Below the pieces are notes generated by a model. The model did no database searches. It was not told the DNA's origin and saw only the letters and a program-made list of their open reading frames with translations. Shown one piece after another: positions 1 through 5,937 of a stretch of DNA of 38,569 nt (positions within the stretch are counted from its first letter, which is position 1; the number at the start of each line of letters is the position of its first letter). The translations under genes were made by a program, and so were the position numbers. The stretch covers positions 1 through 38,569 of IMG/VR virus record IMGVR_UViG_3300026292_000011; one strand, 5' to 3'. Source of the stretch: a virus.

Positions 1-138
1 TGTCATTAAAATAACATGGCATGATCTTAGACATTATGTTGCTAGTAAATTAATTGTTACTAATGGCTTTGGTGAAGAAGATCTAAAAAAGATCTCTAAT
101 TTTTTAGGCCATGAAGAAATATCTACTACTCAAAGAGT
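1..138. repeat. Terminal direct repeat, left copy (circular closure)
   Basis: Bases 1-138 match 38432-38569 except at base 97 (T here, C at 38528). The mismatch is the third base of a Ser codon (TCT/TCC) in the integrase, so it is silent. The repeat lies inside a coding gene and joins its two halves in frame, so it is best read as the overlap of a circular or permuted assembly and not as a physical end of the virion DNA. Confidence 0.95.
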
Positions 139-208
139 GTATGCTCACCTTATTGCCTTACAAGGACACCAGGATGAGAAGACACAGGAGATGGTAGCAA
201 GTTTATAA
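1..208 (+). CDS. int: Tyrosine integrase, C-terminal part (continues from 37371-38569)
   Basis: This is the 3' part of the integrase that begins at 37371; the reading frame uses bases 2-208 and stops at TAA 206-208. It carries the end of the catalytic domain: the HxLRH box (bases 20-34), the LGH motif, and the nucleophilic tyrosine in VYAH, encoded at 140-142. Only the left copy reaches that tyrosine, because the right window end stops two codons earlier. Joined over the 138-base overlap, the protein is 422 aa, normal for a phage tyrosine recombinase. An inverted repeat and a strong terminator follow at once. Confidence 0.93.
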   Translation, partial: VIKITWHDLRHYVASKLIVTNGFGEEDLKKISNFLGHEEISTTQRVYAHLIALQGHQDEKTQEMVASL

Positions 209-220
209 TGAACATGTTAC

Positions 221-242
221 TGTAAGATAGTTTTGTCTTACA
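221..242. promoter_or_regulatory. Inverted repeat after integrase, possible operator
   Basis: TGTAAGA, eight bases, then TCTTACA form a perfect 7-bp inverted repeat between the integrase stop and its terminator. The left arm is part of TGTAAGATA, a 9-mer also found upstream of the integrase start (37344-37352) and, on the minus strand, at the nuclease promoter (3602-3610). It may bind a phage regulator or form an RNA hairpin. The function is inferred. Confidence 0.4.
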
Positions 243-254
243 ATGAAACGGAGG

Positions 255-284
255 AGAGGGATTGAAAGATCCCTCTTTTTTTTT
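255..284 (+). terminator. Rho-independent terminator of integrase
   Basis: AGAGGGAT and ATCCCTCT form an 8-bp stem around a 6-base loop, and the right arm runs into nine T. It ends the integrase transcript 47 bases after its stop codon. A methionine codon at 243 would give a longer reading frame through this terminator, which argues against that start for the next gene. Confidence 0.9.
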
Positions 285-293
285 GGAGAAAAT

Positions 294-491
294 ATGACTG
301 ATAAATTATTTACAGTAGTAATGAAAGTACACGGAATAATTCCTGTGAAGGAAGAGCAAGAATATATTGATGCTCTTCAGTATTTATTGGACCGTGGAAT
401 GTCATATGATCTAAATGACTTCGTTACGGATGTAACAAATTTGTATTTAAAAGAAAATCGACTGAGCATCCCTCCAGAAATCATAAATTGA
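294..491 (+). CDS. Small hypothetical protein, 65 aa
   Basis: I do not recognise this protein. It starts at ATG 294, behind a GGAG ribosome site at 285-288, and not at the in-frame ATG 243, which would run through the terminator hairpin. The product (MTDKLFTVV...PPEIIN) is acidic and soluble, with an amphipathic middle (EEQEYIDALQYLLDRG) and no membrane segment. It stands alone between the integrase and the convergent leftward operon, a place where phages often carry accessory genes. No promoter of its own is obvious, so it may be reached by read-through of the integrase terminator. Confidence 0.65.
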   Translation: MTDKLFTVVMKVHGIIPVKEEQEYIDALQYLLDRGMSYDLNDFVTDVTNLYLKENRLSIPPEIIN

Positions 492-682
492 GAAATTTGG
501 ATCTCCAGGAAGCCCATAGATACGATTTAAGTAATATGGGAATAGTAATCCTCATAAAACACATGATTTTGTTCTATGGTCTTTAAAATGGTTTTTAGCA
601 ATGGCGACAGATTTTGGTCTGGAGATTCGGACTCTCTAGCTCCCCAGGAGACTATCAATGAGGTAATAATAAAACCTTGGTC
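492..682. other. Non-coding gap between convergent units
   Basis: This 191-base gap separates the rightward 65-aa gene from the end of the leftward recombination operon. I see no convincing gene. An imperfect inverted repeat around 624-657 (GTCT/AGAC plus CTCC-rich arms) could slow transcription, but it has no T tract, so I do not call a terminator. Confidence 0.4.
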
Positions 683-787
683 CTAATCCTGTTTCTTCCT
701 AACTCCTTTATTCTTTAAATATTCTTTTCCTCCTGGAAGAGTTATAGGTTTGTCTTTTCTGTTATTTGCTCTTTGGCTCATCGCCAT
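683..787 (-). CDS. Mini-protein, 34 aa, basic
   Basis: This is the last small frame of the leftward operon (MAMSQRANNRKDKP...KKQD), rich in Lys, Arg and Asn, with no membrane segment. It overlaps the end of the preceding 50-aa gene by 26 bases in another frame. The site before the ATG (GATAAAG) is weak, so translation would depend on coupling. It could be a chance frame. Confidence 0.35.
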   Translation of the reverse strand: MAMSQRANNRKDKPITLPGGKEYLKNKGVRKKQD

Positions 788-914
788 CTTTATCTGACTT
801 CGTTTCATTTAATTTACCCCTAATCTCTTCCCATGTATTTACACCCCAATTTCTAAAAACTTTAGCCTGGCGGTTATGAGAATATTTTCCCTTACTGTTT
901 TTTTCTTTAGCCAT
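762..914 (-). CDS. Small basic protein, 50 aa
   Basis: The frame reads MAKEKNSKGKYSHNRQAK...DEPKSK. It is lysine-rich at the start and contains an NWGVNTWEEIRGKL segment. It begins inside the stop of the upstream 45-aa membrane gene, with the 8-base overlap ATGGCTAA. That arrangement recurs at other junctions of this genome and supports true coupled translation. The function is unknown; the charge and size would suit a nucleic-acid-binding accessory protein. Confidence 0.55.
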   Translation of the reverse strand: MAKEKNSKGKYSHNRQAKVFRNWGVNTWEEIRGKLNETKSDKDGDEPKSK

Positions 915-1044
915 CGATATTTACACATTCCACTTGTTCATGTTTCTTGAATGGCTTTGGTGCCATTGCATTAATGAGTGCTAAAAACACTAGGACCATT
1001 ATTAATTGAACCCTAATCCATCCCCATTCATTCTTTTTTGTCAT
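907..1044 (-). CDS. Small membrane protein, 45 aa
   Basis: The frame reads MTKKNEWGWIRVQLIMVLVFLALINAMAPKP... and contains one clear hydrophobic segment at about residues 10-28, followed by a short polar tail with one Cys. It is translated in the leftward operon, overlapping the 3' end of the 39-aa gene before it and coupled to the gene after it by ATGGCTAA. It is unrecognised. A single-span mini-protein in an early operon could act on host membrane processes or superinfection, which is inference only. Confidence 0.55.
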   Translation of the reverse strand: MTKKNEWGWIRVQLIMVLVFLALINAMAPKPFKKHEQVECVNIDG

Positions 1045-1147
1045 TGCTTCTATTTGCCCTTATTAAAAATTCTTCAGCTTTCTGAAGCATGAATTTTTTC
1101 GATACTTCCATTTGATAGACCTTGCCCTCTACTGCTACCTTGACCAT
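1028..1147 (-). CDS. Small protein, 39 aa, nested in the end of the HTH gene
   Basis: The product starts MVKVAVEGKVYQME and has an amphipathic helix (FMLQKAEEFLIRANR). The ATG at 1147 has a good ribosome site (GGAG, five bases upstream) and lies inside the 3' part of the 93-aa HTH gene in another frame. The frames overlap by 74 bases. The same frame is open much further upstream, but only this end looks protein-like. It is a member of the leftward early operon; I do not recognise a family. Confidence 0.55.
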   Translation of the reverse strand: MVKVAVEGKVYQMEVSKKFMLQKAEEFLIRANRSNDKKE

Positions 1148-1355
1148 GTTCTCCGTTGGGATTATCAACAAATCTAAGTAGTGCGTTTTTACTATAGTAG
1201 AATCTTGATCCTTGCTTAAAGTTTGGAATTTTGTTTCCTCTAGCAAGACGGACAGTTCTTTGTTGATACTTTTTTTCTGACGAAGCAAAGAGGATAAGCG
1301 AAGCTTCTTTAGTCGTAATAATGTTCGGCCATTCATCTGTTTCATAAACTCCCAT
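1074..1355 (-). CDS. Winged-helix/excisionase-like HTH protein, 93 aa
   Basis: The middle of the protein (about residues 12-60: IITTKEASLILF... QQRTVRLARGNKIPNF... RFYYSKNALLRFV) has the layout of the MerR/excisionase-type HTH_17 fold: recognition helix, then GxIP-type turn, then a wing ending in aromatic residues. The start chosen is ATG 1355, behind GGAG with six-base spacing; a longer in-frame ATG at 1406 would overlap the previous gene heavily. It could be an excisionase (recombination directionality factor) for the integrase or a regulator. Its place in the recombination operon fits either. The C-terminal 30 residues are Gly/Ser-rich and probably disordered. Confidence 0.7.
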   Translation of the reverse strand: MGVYETDEWPNIITTKEASLILFASSEKKYQQRTVRLARGNKIPNFKQGSRFYYSKNALLRFVDNPNGEHGQGSSRGQGLSNGSIEKIHASES

Positions 1356-1356
1356 A

Positions 1357-1644
1357 TTATTCTCCATTTGAAAACAAGGTACATCCAGCTCGTTTTTCAT
1401 AACCATTGCTAGTTTTCTCTTGTAAGCTAAAATTCAGGTTTACCTCATTTCTTGCACACCAATTTGCAAACCCATCTATAACTTCTTGCTCCTGGGCCGA
1501 GAAATCATCTCCACCTTTTTTATTTGGAAATAAGCTGGCAGAAAAAACTGTGTTGCCTATATTATCTGTTCCATCCCAATTCTTGGATAGATCTTTGTGT
1601 ATTGTAAATCTTTTTGAATTACCGAATATTGGTCTTTGTCCCAT
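1357..1644 (-). CDS. Hypothetical protein next to ERF, 95 aa
   Basis: The sequence runs MGQRPIFGNSKRFTIHKD... to ...AGCTLFSNGE, with an AGGAG ribosome site just upstream. It ends two bases before the HTH gene starts. No motif I know is visible. Short beta-rich stretches (GNTVFSASLFPNK, VNLNFSLQEK) directly downstream of a single-strand annealing gene make a small ssDNA-binding protein one possibility. That rests on position and composition alone. Confidence 0.6.
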   Translation of the reverse strand: MGQRPIFGNSKRFTIHKDLSKNWDGTDNIGNTVFSASLFPNKKGGDDFSAQEQEVIDGFANWCARNEVNLNFSLQEKTSNGYEKRAGCTLFSNGE

Positions 1645-1656
1645 ATTGTCTCCTAT

Positions 1657-2340
1657 TTAAGTTATTGTTAATTTTTTGGTTTCGTATGTATCTTCCAAAT
1701 CCTTCATTAAATCTGGATATTTTTTTTCTACTGCCTTTAAGAAATCACCATTGTTATTCCATAGTGCTTTTAGAGCTGGCATTACCTCTGCTGATTGTAT
1801 TTCAACTTTTAATTCTTCAATGCTTTCCGTGGTAACTTTTTGATCTTTTGTTGCTTTTTTTGGATCTAAAACTTTAGGCTTAATATTTTTTTTCCCAGGT
1901 ACATGGCCGTCAGTATCATTGCCTGTAGCAATGTTAAACATCAGCGAAATAATATATCTTTTTAAATAAGTAATATCAGATCCGAAGCCTTGCATGTCGT
2001 TGCCTTTACCCAGGCTATGCTCTTCTGGAAATTTAACTTTTGTAGCTGGTGATAGAGATCCATTTCGATGAAGGACCTGACATATTAAATAATCACCTTG
2101 TATTGTTGCAAATGGTGTTATGCCACAGTCTGGTGCAACTTCTCTAATTGCATCCACAATATCATCATAAGTGGCATATTCGCCTGTATAGCTGGAACCA
2201 CTTTTTTTTACTCTTCTCATTTTACCTTGAAATGTAACAAGGGCATCGGCTAGTTCTGGATCCATGCGATCTTTGAAATCAAACATTTCAATTTGGTTTG
2301 GATCACCAATAACTAACTCTGTACTATATTCATTTTCCAT
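1657..2340 (-). CDS. erf: ERF-family single-strand annealing protein, 227 aa
   Basis: ERF proteins (P22 Erf type) coat ssDNA and anneal complementary strands, driving recombination and genome circularisation or concatemer repair. Two family hallmarks are visible: YATYDDIVDAIR at about residues 55-66 and GSDITYLKRYIISL... ATGNDTDG at about 120-145, the core that binds DNA in this family. The C-terminal 80 residues are charged and variable, as is usual. It is translated after the 79-aa gene with an 11-base overlap and lies two genes downstream of a PD-(D/E)XK nuclease, forming an exonuclease-annealase pair of the lambda-Red kind. With no phage polymerase in the genome, this pair is the main phage contribution to DNA metabolism. 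Confidence 0.88.
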   Translation of the reverse strand: MENEYSTELVIGDPNQIEMFDFKDRMDPELADALVTFQGKMRRVKKSGSSYTGEYATYDDIVDAIREVAPDCGITPFATIQGDYLICQVLHRNGSLSPATKVKFPEEHSLGKGNDMQGFGSDITYLKRYIISLMFNIATGNDTDGHVPGKKNIKPKVLDPKKATKDQKVTTESIEELKVEIQSAEVMPALKALWNNNGDFLKAVEKKYPDLMKDLEDTYETKKLTIT

Positions 2341-2569
2341 TTGGATAAATTCCTCCCTTGGCTAAAATTTTATTTCTTTCTTTGACTTCAGTACCAGCAA
2401 TTGGATATTGCTCTGCATGTAAAACTTCTTTAAACTTTCGTTCTGCTTTGCACATTGATTCGGCATCATCTTTTGTGAAATGATTGTAAATATCCCAATG
2501 CATTTCTCCATCGGCATCAACCCATACAAAACTGTAATCGTAACTTTCTTTTCTTTTTCTAATTGGCAT
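2330..2569 (-). CDS. Hypothetical protein between nuclease and annealase, 79 aa
   Basis: The product (MPIRKRKESYDYSFVWVDADGEMHWDIYNHF...IYPNGK) begins with a basic cluster and has an aromatic beta-like segment. It overlaps the nuclease gene end by 11 bases and the ERF start by 11 bases, so all three are translationally coupled. I do not recognise a family. Its position suggests an accessory of the recombination pair. Confidence 0.65.
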   Translation of the reverse strand: MPIRKRKESYDYSFVWVDADGEMHWDIYNHFTKDDAESMCKAERKFKEVLHAEQYPIAGTEVKERNKILAKGGIYPNGK

Positions 2570-3569
2570 TAAACCCCCACATAATTCTTGCTTCTTCTAA
2601 AAAATCTGGATTGATATTCTTCCAGGACCAATCACTAAAATCTGGAACAACAGATCTTATGACAGACAATATTAAATCTTCCTTGCTGTAATCGTTTGCC
2701 ATCGCATAATCATAAGAAGCTTTTAGATTATGTTCGTGAGCTTTCAACATGGCCAAAATATTTTCCCAAGCATTTACAAGGCTAGGTTCAGATAATAAAA
2801 ACTCTTCCTCATGCTCATCGAAGATCCTGTACTCATCTTCATTGGCTACTACTAATGATGGCCGTCTTTTGTTGTGTGCGTAATATGCTGAGACCTGATT
2901 GAGCCAACTAGGAGTTAGTATGCTGGGGAGCTTACCTTTGCCAATGGTCCTAGTTCCATCTTTCTTTATGTAAGAAGAAACAGAAGGGCATTTGATTTTT
3001 AGCTCAATCTGGTCTGAAAAATCAGGCTTAAAATTATATGGAAGTGCTATCCCAGGAACATCCTCCATAAAGATATTGGTTTCTCCTCTTAATCTATTTA
3101 TGCCTAATCTTTTCATTGCTTCCAGGATGCCATTAACTGCTTGTTCAACAGTATCGTCTAAGGCATCCAGGCAAGCTTTATGCTTTAAGTCATCATTTGG
3201 TGCATGCTCAAATGGTGTATAATTAATTAATTCTTGTCTTGCGTCTTTTTCAACTTCAATGTTTGTTTGTTTGTATGTTTTTTCTAATTCATCTGGATCT
3301 AATAACCTGGCATCAACAATTTTTTGAACAGTTCTGCCCATTATCATTGGAGCAGAATCGTACTTGTACATCTTTATAATTCTACCAGCTTGTTCCTTAT
3401 TAATTTCGCCATCTTCAATCTCACCTTTAATAATTTTCCAGGCATAATCTACTCTTGGCCTAACATAGCATTTATCAAAAACAGCTCTACTGAAGTGTCT
3501 TGTCCCAGGGTTACTGTGGTGCAGATAATTAATTGTTCTTGCCCAATCTGGTGCTAAATTTTTAACCAC
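2559..3569 (-). CDS. PD-(D/E)XK nuclease, RecB/lambda-exonuclease type, 336 aa
   Basis: This is a likely 5'-3' exonuclease that makes ssDNA for the ERF annealase. The catalytic set can be read: GRTVQKIVDA (about 78-87), E163, KPDF with D183, E189-L-K191 (the D...ExK signature) and Q225 in WLNQVSAYY, the conserved Gln motif of RecB-like nucleases. The start is GTG 3569 with a strong GGGAGG site. A promoter (3603-3630) sits directly upstream. The N-terminal 70 residues and the C-terminal 90 are not recognised. A Cas4-like role is unlikely, since I see no Cys cluster for an iron-sulphur centre. Confidence 0.82.
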   Translation of the reverse strand: MVKNLAPDWARTINYLHHSNPGTRHFSRAVFDKCYVRPRVDYAWKIIKGEIEDGEINKEQAGRIIKMYKYDSAPMIMGRTVQKIVDARLLDPDELEKTYKQTNIEVEKDARQELINYTPFEHAPNDDLKHKACLDALDDTVEQAVNGILEAMKRLGINRLRGETNIFMEDVPGIALPYNFKPDFSDQIELKIKCPSVSSYIKKDGTRTIGKGKLPSILTPSWLNQVSAYYAHNKRRPSLVVANEDEYRIFDEHEEEFLLSEPSLVNAWENILAMLKAHEHNLKASYDYAMANDYSKEDLILSVIRSVVPDFSDWSWKNINPDFLEEARIMWGFNAN

Positions 3570-3768
3570 TTAATCCTCCCTGTAAACTAGATCAATAAAA
3601 ATATCTTACAGAGATTACTAAGAGAATCAACTAGGTGAATCCTAAAGTTATACACAGTTTATAAACAGACCATCTAAATGTAACCATAAGCAATCAGCAT
3701 ATAGTATTTAGGATCATGTTGGTTCATTAATATGCAAATATTTATCCACAACTTTTTTTCTCCAGGGC
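3570..3768. other. Candidate replication origin with DnaA boxes
   Basis: This 199-base AT-rich gap carries two exact matches to the DnaA box TTATNCACA, TTATACACA (3648-3656) and TTATCCACA (3742-3750), plus a one-mismatch copy TTATAAACA (3659-3667). It holds the nuclease promoter at its left end and a terminator at its right edge. Since no phage replication protein is recognisable, a host DnaA-driven origin here is plausible. The boxes are seen; origin function is inferred. Confidence 0.5.
3603..3630 (-). promoter_or_regulatory. Leftward promoter of the recombination operon
   Basis: On the minus strand: TTGATT (-35, 3630-3625), 16 bases, TAAGAT (-10, 3608-3603), followed about 30 bases later by the GTG start of the nuclease. 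The -10 lies inside TGTAAGATA, the 9-mer shared with both flanks of the integrase, so a common regulator could act here. It resembles host sigma-70 promoters. Confidence 0.55.
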
Positions 3769-3796
3769 AAAAAAAAGGGACCAATTAAGGTCCCTT
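3769..3796 (-). terminator. Rho-independent terminator of the repressor operon
   Basis: Read on the minus strand, AAGGGACC and GGTCCCTT form an 8-bp stem with a TTAATT loop, and the right arm continues into a run of T. It lies 23 bases past the stop of the 117-aa gene and closes the repressor transcript before the origin region. Confidence 0.88.
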
Positions 3797-3818
3797 GATT
3801 TGAAAAATTTACATTCTG

Positions 3819-4172
3819 TCATGCATTAAGAATTTTAAATGCATCATAAATACTTCTTGAATCCATTACATGGTCTGCAACCGATTGAGCTTTTATTTCT
3901 TTTAGGTACATCGTAAAAACTCTTTTGAATGTACCAGACTCATTACATGCGTCTTCTAGGTAATCGCCATTTAAAATATCGTTTGTTCGCTGACAAACAA
4001 AAGTATTTAAATCCTCCCAGGTATCAATATTTTCAGCCATATTTTTAATTATATCTCTACCTTCAACATGGCCAGGATTTCTATCAAGATAATATCTTGT
4101 AGTGTAAAAAGGGTACACGGCTACAAGTATCTCAGCATAATCTACAGAAAGCAATTCTGATGGTATGGTCAT
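3819..4172 (-). CDS. Hypothetical protein cotranscribed with the repressor, 117 aa
   Basis: The start is ATG 4172 (MTIPSELLSVDYAEILV...), which shares one base with the repressor stop (TAATG) and has a GAGGAGG site. A longer open frame to 4265 lies inside the repressor gene and is not needed. The protein is helical and acidic with three Cys (VCQRT, LEDACNES and no zinc pattern), and no domain I recognise. Cotranscription with the repressor implies expression in the lysogen, so superinfection exclusion, antirepressor binding or another lysogenic-conversion role is possible. None can be shown from sequence. Confidence 0.65.
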   Translation of the reverse strand: MTIPSELLSVDYAEILVAVYPFYTTRYYLDRNPGHVEGRDIIKNMAENIDTWEDLNTFVCQRTNDILNGDYLEDACNESGTFKRVFTMYLKEIKAQSVADHVMDSRSIYDAFKILNA

Positions 4173-5119
4173 TAGTATTCCTCCTCTACAGATATTGTTG
4201 ACTGCTTCAGAAATACTCCTGATGCGGATGCATTTGTGATTACTGATAAAACAGGAGTGGCCCAATCTAACTCAATACCATTTAAGTTTAATCCTTCTGG
4301 TAGATAAGATTTTTTCATTCCCCAATATGGATCTACTAATTCATATGTTATCGGAGCTTGCTGATTTCTTCTTGGCTTTTCATAAAGCATGCCAGCTAAA
4401 ATATTGTCAGATCCCATTAATTTACAAATACATAGGTTTTGCAAAGATCCCTTGTGAACAATGTTTTGAACAATTGGTGAGTTTAAAAATATCCAATAAT
4501 GATAATCGTCATAGTAAAATTCATCATAATTTTCAAAAGGTTTTGTCTCTTCACCATCTGCGTATATTAAGGCATTAAGTCCCCAATCTTCTGCATTTTT
4601 AAAAATATAGTGATTGTACATTGTTGAAGTTAAACTCATTGGCGGAACAGTATGGTCAAACACTTTAACTTGTCCCTGGCTATGATTAAACTCACCTATG
4701 ACAGGCATCTTTCCTGGAACCAATGTATCATAATACAACTTATCTTTTGGTGTCTGCTTCCCTGTTAATAAACTAAAAGCATCAACCATAATTGCATGAT
4801 TAATAATAAAATACTTAGAATACATTTGAGCCATGTCCCAGCCAATTGGTCCTTTACCATTTCTGTGTTTTGAAATGGTGGCCGTATCAACCTCCAAAAC
4901 TTCGGCTATATGTTTTTGCTCAATCTGGTACTTTAAAATAATGTTGTTGAGTGTGTTTGTATATTTACCCTCAACAGGCTTTGCTAACTTCTTCAGATTT
5001 AAGTCTCCCTCAATAGATAACTGTTTATCATATGTTGACAGCTCCTTCTCAAGTAGATCATCTGCAAAGTTTCTTCTTAAGTTACTTGGGTTCATTTTCC
5101 TAATCCTCTCATCCTCCAT
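4172..5119 (-). CDS. HTH repressor candidate, 315 aa
   Basis: A helix-turn-helix is visible at about residues 64-92 (IEQKHIAEVLEVDTATISKHRNGKGPIG), close to Cro/C1-type HTH. The rest resembles the LexA/S24 C-terminal layout at its start (MPVIGEFNHSQGQVKV), but I cannot find the Ser-Met nucleophile motif, so an RecA-stimulated self-cleaving repressor is not supported. It faces the Cro-like gene across a 120-base divergent region. The promoter at 5153-5182 gives a 27-base leader without a ribosome site for ATG 5119. ATG 5095 (residue 9) has GAGAGG nine bases upstream and could be the true start. The role as lysogeny repressor is inferred from place and HTH. Confidence 0.68.
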   Translation of the reverse strand: MEDERIRKMNPSNLRRNFADDLLEKELSTYDKQLSIEGDLNLKKLAKPVEGKYTNTLNNIILKYQIEQKHIAEVLEVDTATISKHRNGKGPIGWDMAQMYSKYFIINHAIMVDAFSLLTGKQTPKDKLYYDTLVPGKMPVIGEFNHSQGQVKVFDHTVPPMSLTSTMYNHYIFKNAEDWGLNALIYADGEETKPFENYDEFYYDDYHYWIFLNSPIVQNIVHKGSLQNLCICKLMGSDNILAGMLYEKPRRNQQAPITYELVDPYWGMKKSYLPEGLNLNGIELDWATPVLSVITNASASGVFLKQSTISVEEEY

Positions 5120-5139
5120 TAATAAATAAATTTTTAGGC

Positions 5140-5167
5140 TTGTCTTCCTGAGATCTTAGTTTAAGAT
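5140..5167 (+). promoter_or_regulatory. Rightward early promoter
   Basis: TTGTCT (5140-5145), 16 bases, TAAGAT (5162-5167). It points at the Cro-like gene 72 bases on and overlaps the leftward repressor promoter and the operator-like palindrome, the standard layout of a lambdoid switch. Confidence 0.5.
5153..5167. promoter_or_regulatory. Operator-like palindrome in the immunity switch
   Basis: ATCTTAGTTTAAGAT is a perfect 6-bp inverted repeat with a 3-base centre. Its left arm is the -10 of the leftward promoter and its right arm the -10 of the rightward promoter, so one bound protein would block both. It may be the binding site of the HTH repressor or the Cro-like protein. Confidence 0.5.
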
Positions 5168-5182
5168 GAATTTAAATGTCAA
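5153..5182 (-). promoter_or_regulatory. Leftward promoter of the repressor operon
   Basis: On the minus strand: TTGACA (5182-5177, perfect -35), 18 bases, TAAGAT (5158-5153). The expected transcript start is near 5146, leaving a short leader to ATG 5119 that has no Shine-Dalgarno, as in some phage repressor maintenance transcripts. Confidence 0.6.
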
Positions 5183-5239
5183 TCAGATTAGTTCTGAAAA
5201 TATCCCAAAACTGTTGATAACTTATGCAAGGAGATTGCA

Positions 5240-5512
5240 ATGGATTTACAAACTTGGGTTAAGAATCAGGAAAAAAAGTCTGGTAAAAAATTAACCCTCA
5301 AACAATTAGCAAGCAGATTTGGTGTGGCCAATGGATCTATCGTTAGGCGATGGATGCTACCAGCCAACCATAAAGATTTTAATTTTCCAGAACCAGAAAA
5401 CATTGTTGCTGTCCAGGAGTCGACTATGGGCGAAGTAACACCACATGATTTTTATTCCTGGTACGAAGCTACAAGAGAGGACATGACAGATGAACCAACA
5501 ATTAATGGATAA
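5240..5512 (+). CDS. Cro-like HTH protein, 90 aa
   Basis: An HTH is clear at residues 18-39 (LTLKQLASRFGVANGSIVRRWM). The tail (PEPENIVAVQESTMGEVTPHDFY) matches the YdaS/Cro pattern, where a Pro-rich turn is followed by a helix and a V(T)xxDFY ending. It is the first gene of the rightward early operon, opposite the repressor. The ribosome site AAGGAG sits in a mini-hairpin (GCAA/TTGC) seven bases before the ATG, which could tune translation. The likely role is control of the lytic switch. Confidence 0.75.
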   Translation: MDLQTWVKNQEKKSGKKLTLKQLASRFGVANGSIVRRWMLPANHKDFNFPEPENIVAVQESTMGEVTPHDFYSWYEATREDMTDEPTING

Positions 5513-5741
5513 TATTGAAGAAGATATTTTTACTAACCCACTTGATGTAAAGGCCCATGAGAGGTTCTTTATTGTTGCCGAGCAACTCAAGTATTGGGAG
5601 ATGGAAGGATTTACTCCACAGGAAGCTATGGAAGCCCTGGACCTAAAACCCACACGATATACAGGCAAGGGATTTTACCGTGCAAACTTTTATGATGTCG
5701 GCCTGGCAATGATCAAACATTATAAATGGCTGATGAAATGA
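5490..5741 (+). CDS. Hypothetical early protein, 83 aa
   Basis: It starts 23 bases before the end of the Cro-like gene (MNQQLMDNIEEDIFTNP...). The centre (KAHERFFIVAEQLKYWEMEGFTPQEAMEALDLKP) looks like two helices with an HTH-like turn, but no family is certain. It is probably translated by coupling within the early operon. A second regulator is possible. Confidence 0.6.
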   Translation: MNQQLMDNIEEDIFTNPLDVKAHERFFIVAEQLKYWEMEGFTPQEAMEALDLKPTRYTGKGFYRANFYDVGLAMIKHYKWLMK

Positions 5742-5854
5742 CAGGATGTGAGATCTGTAAAATAACGGAAACCAATCCATGTCCAAACTGTAACGAAGAG
5801 ACAATTCTTTCATGGAAGATAGCCGTATCATTTGGAGAACAAAATGGAGATTAG
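5738..5854 (+). CDS. Zinc-knuckle mini-protein, 38 aa
   Basis: The frame reads MTGCEICKITETNPCPNCNEETIL... and has four Cys in CxxC-x7-CxxC spacing (C4, C7, C15, C18), a classic zinc-binding set. It starts in the stop of the 83-aa gene (ATGA overlap). Such early phage zinc mini-proteins may bind nucleic acid or host factors; no partner can be read here. Confidence 0.55.
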   Translation: MTGCEICKITETNPCPNCNEETILSWKIAVSFGEQNGD

Positions 5855-5936
5855 TTACACTCTTACTTATTTTGATGTTTTTGGTATCGCAACATTGATT
5901 GCATTGTATATCAATTATCTCATGTCAAAGAAATGA
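5844..5936 (+). CDS. Mini membrane protein, 30 aa
   Basis: The frame reads MEISYTLTYFDVFGIATLIALYINYLMSKK. Nearly the whole chain is one hydrophobic helix with a C-terminal Lys pair, so it would sit in the inner membrane. It overlaps the end of the zinc-knuckle frame by 11 bases and has a GGAGA site just before it. The function is unknown. Confidence 0.5.
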   Translation: MEISYTLTYFDVFGIATLIALYINYLMSKK

Positions 5937-5937
5937 T

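Noticed and set aside
1-138. The end repeat as a physical terminal redundancy of the virion DNA
   Set aside because: It lies inside the integrase gene and restores its frame on closure, so an assembly overlap of a circular or permuted genome is simpler.
1028-1384. The full 118-codon minus frame as one protein
   Set aside because: Its first two thirds overlap the HTH gene in another frame and look like shadow sequence. Only the last 39 codons have a ribosome site and plausible composition.
2559-3569. Cas4 or another CRISPR-related nuclease
   Set aside because: No iron-sulphur Cys cluster, and no CRISPR repeats anywhere in the window; the neighbouring ERF gene fits a recombination exonuclease.
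4172-5119. Self-cleaving LexA/CI-type repressor
   Set aside because: The segment MPVIGEFNHSQGQ recalls the S24 start, but the Ser-Met and Lys catalytic positions could not be placed.
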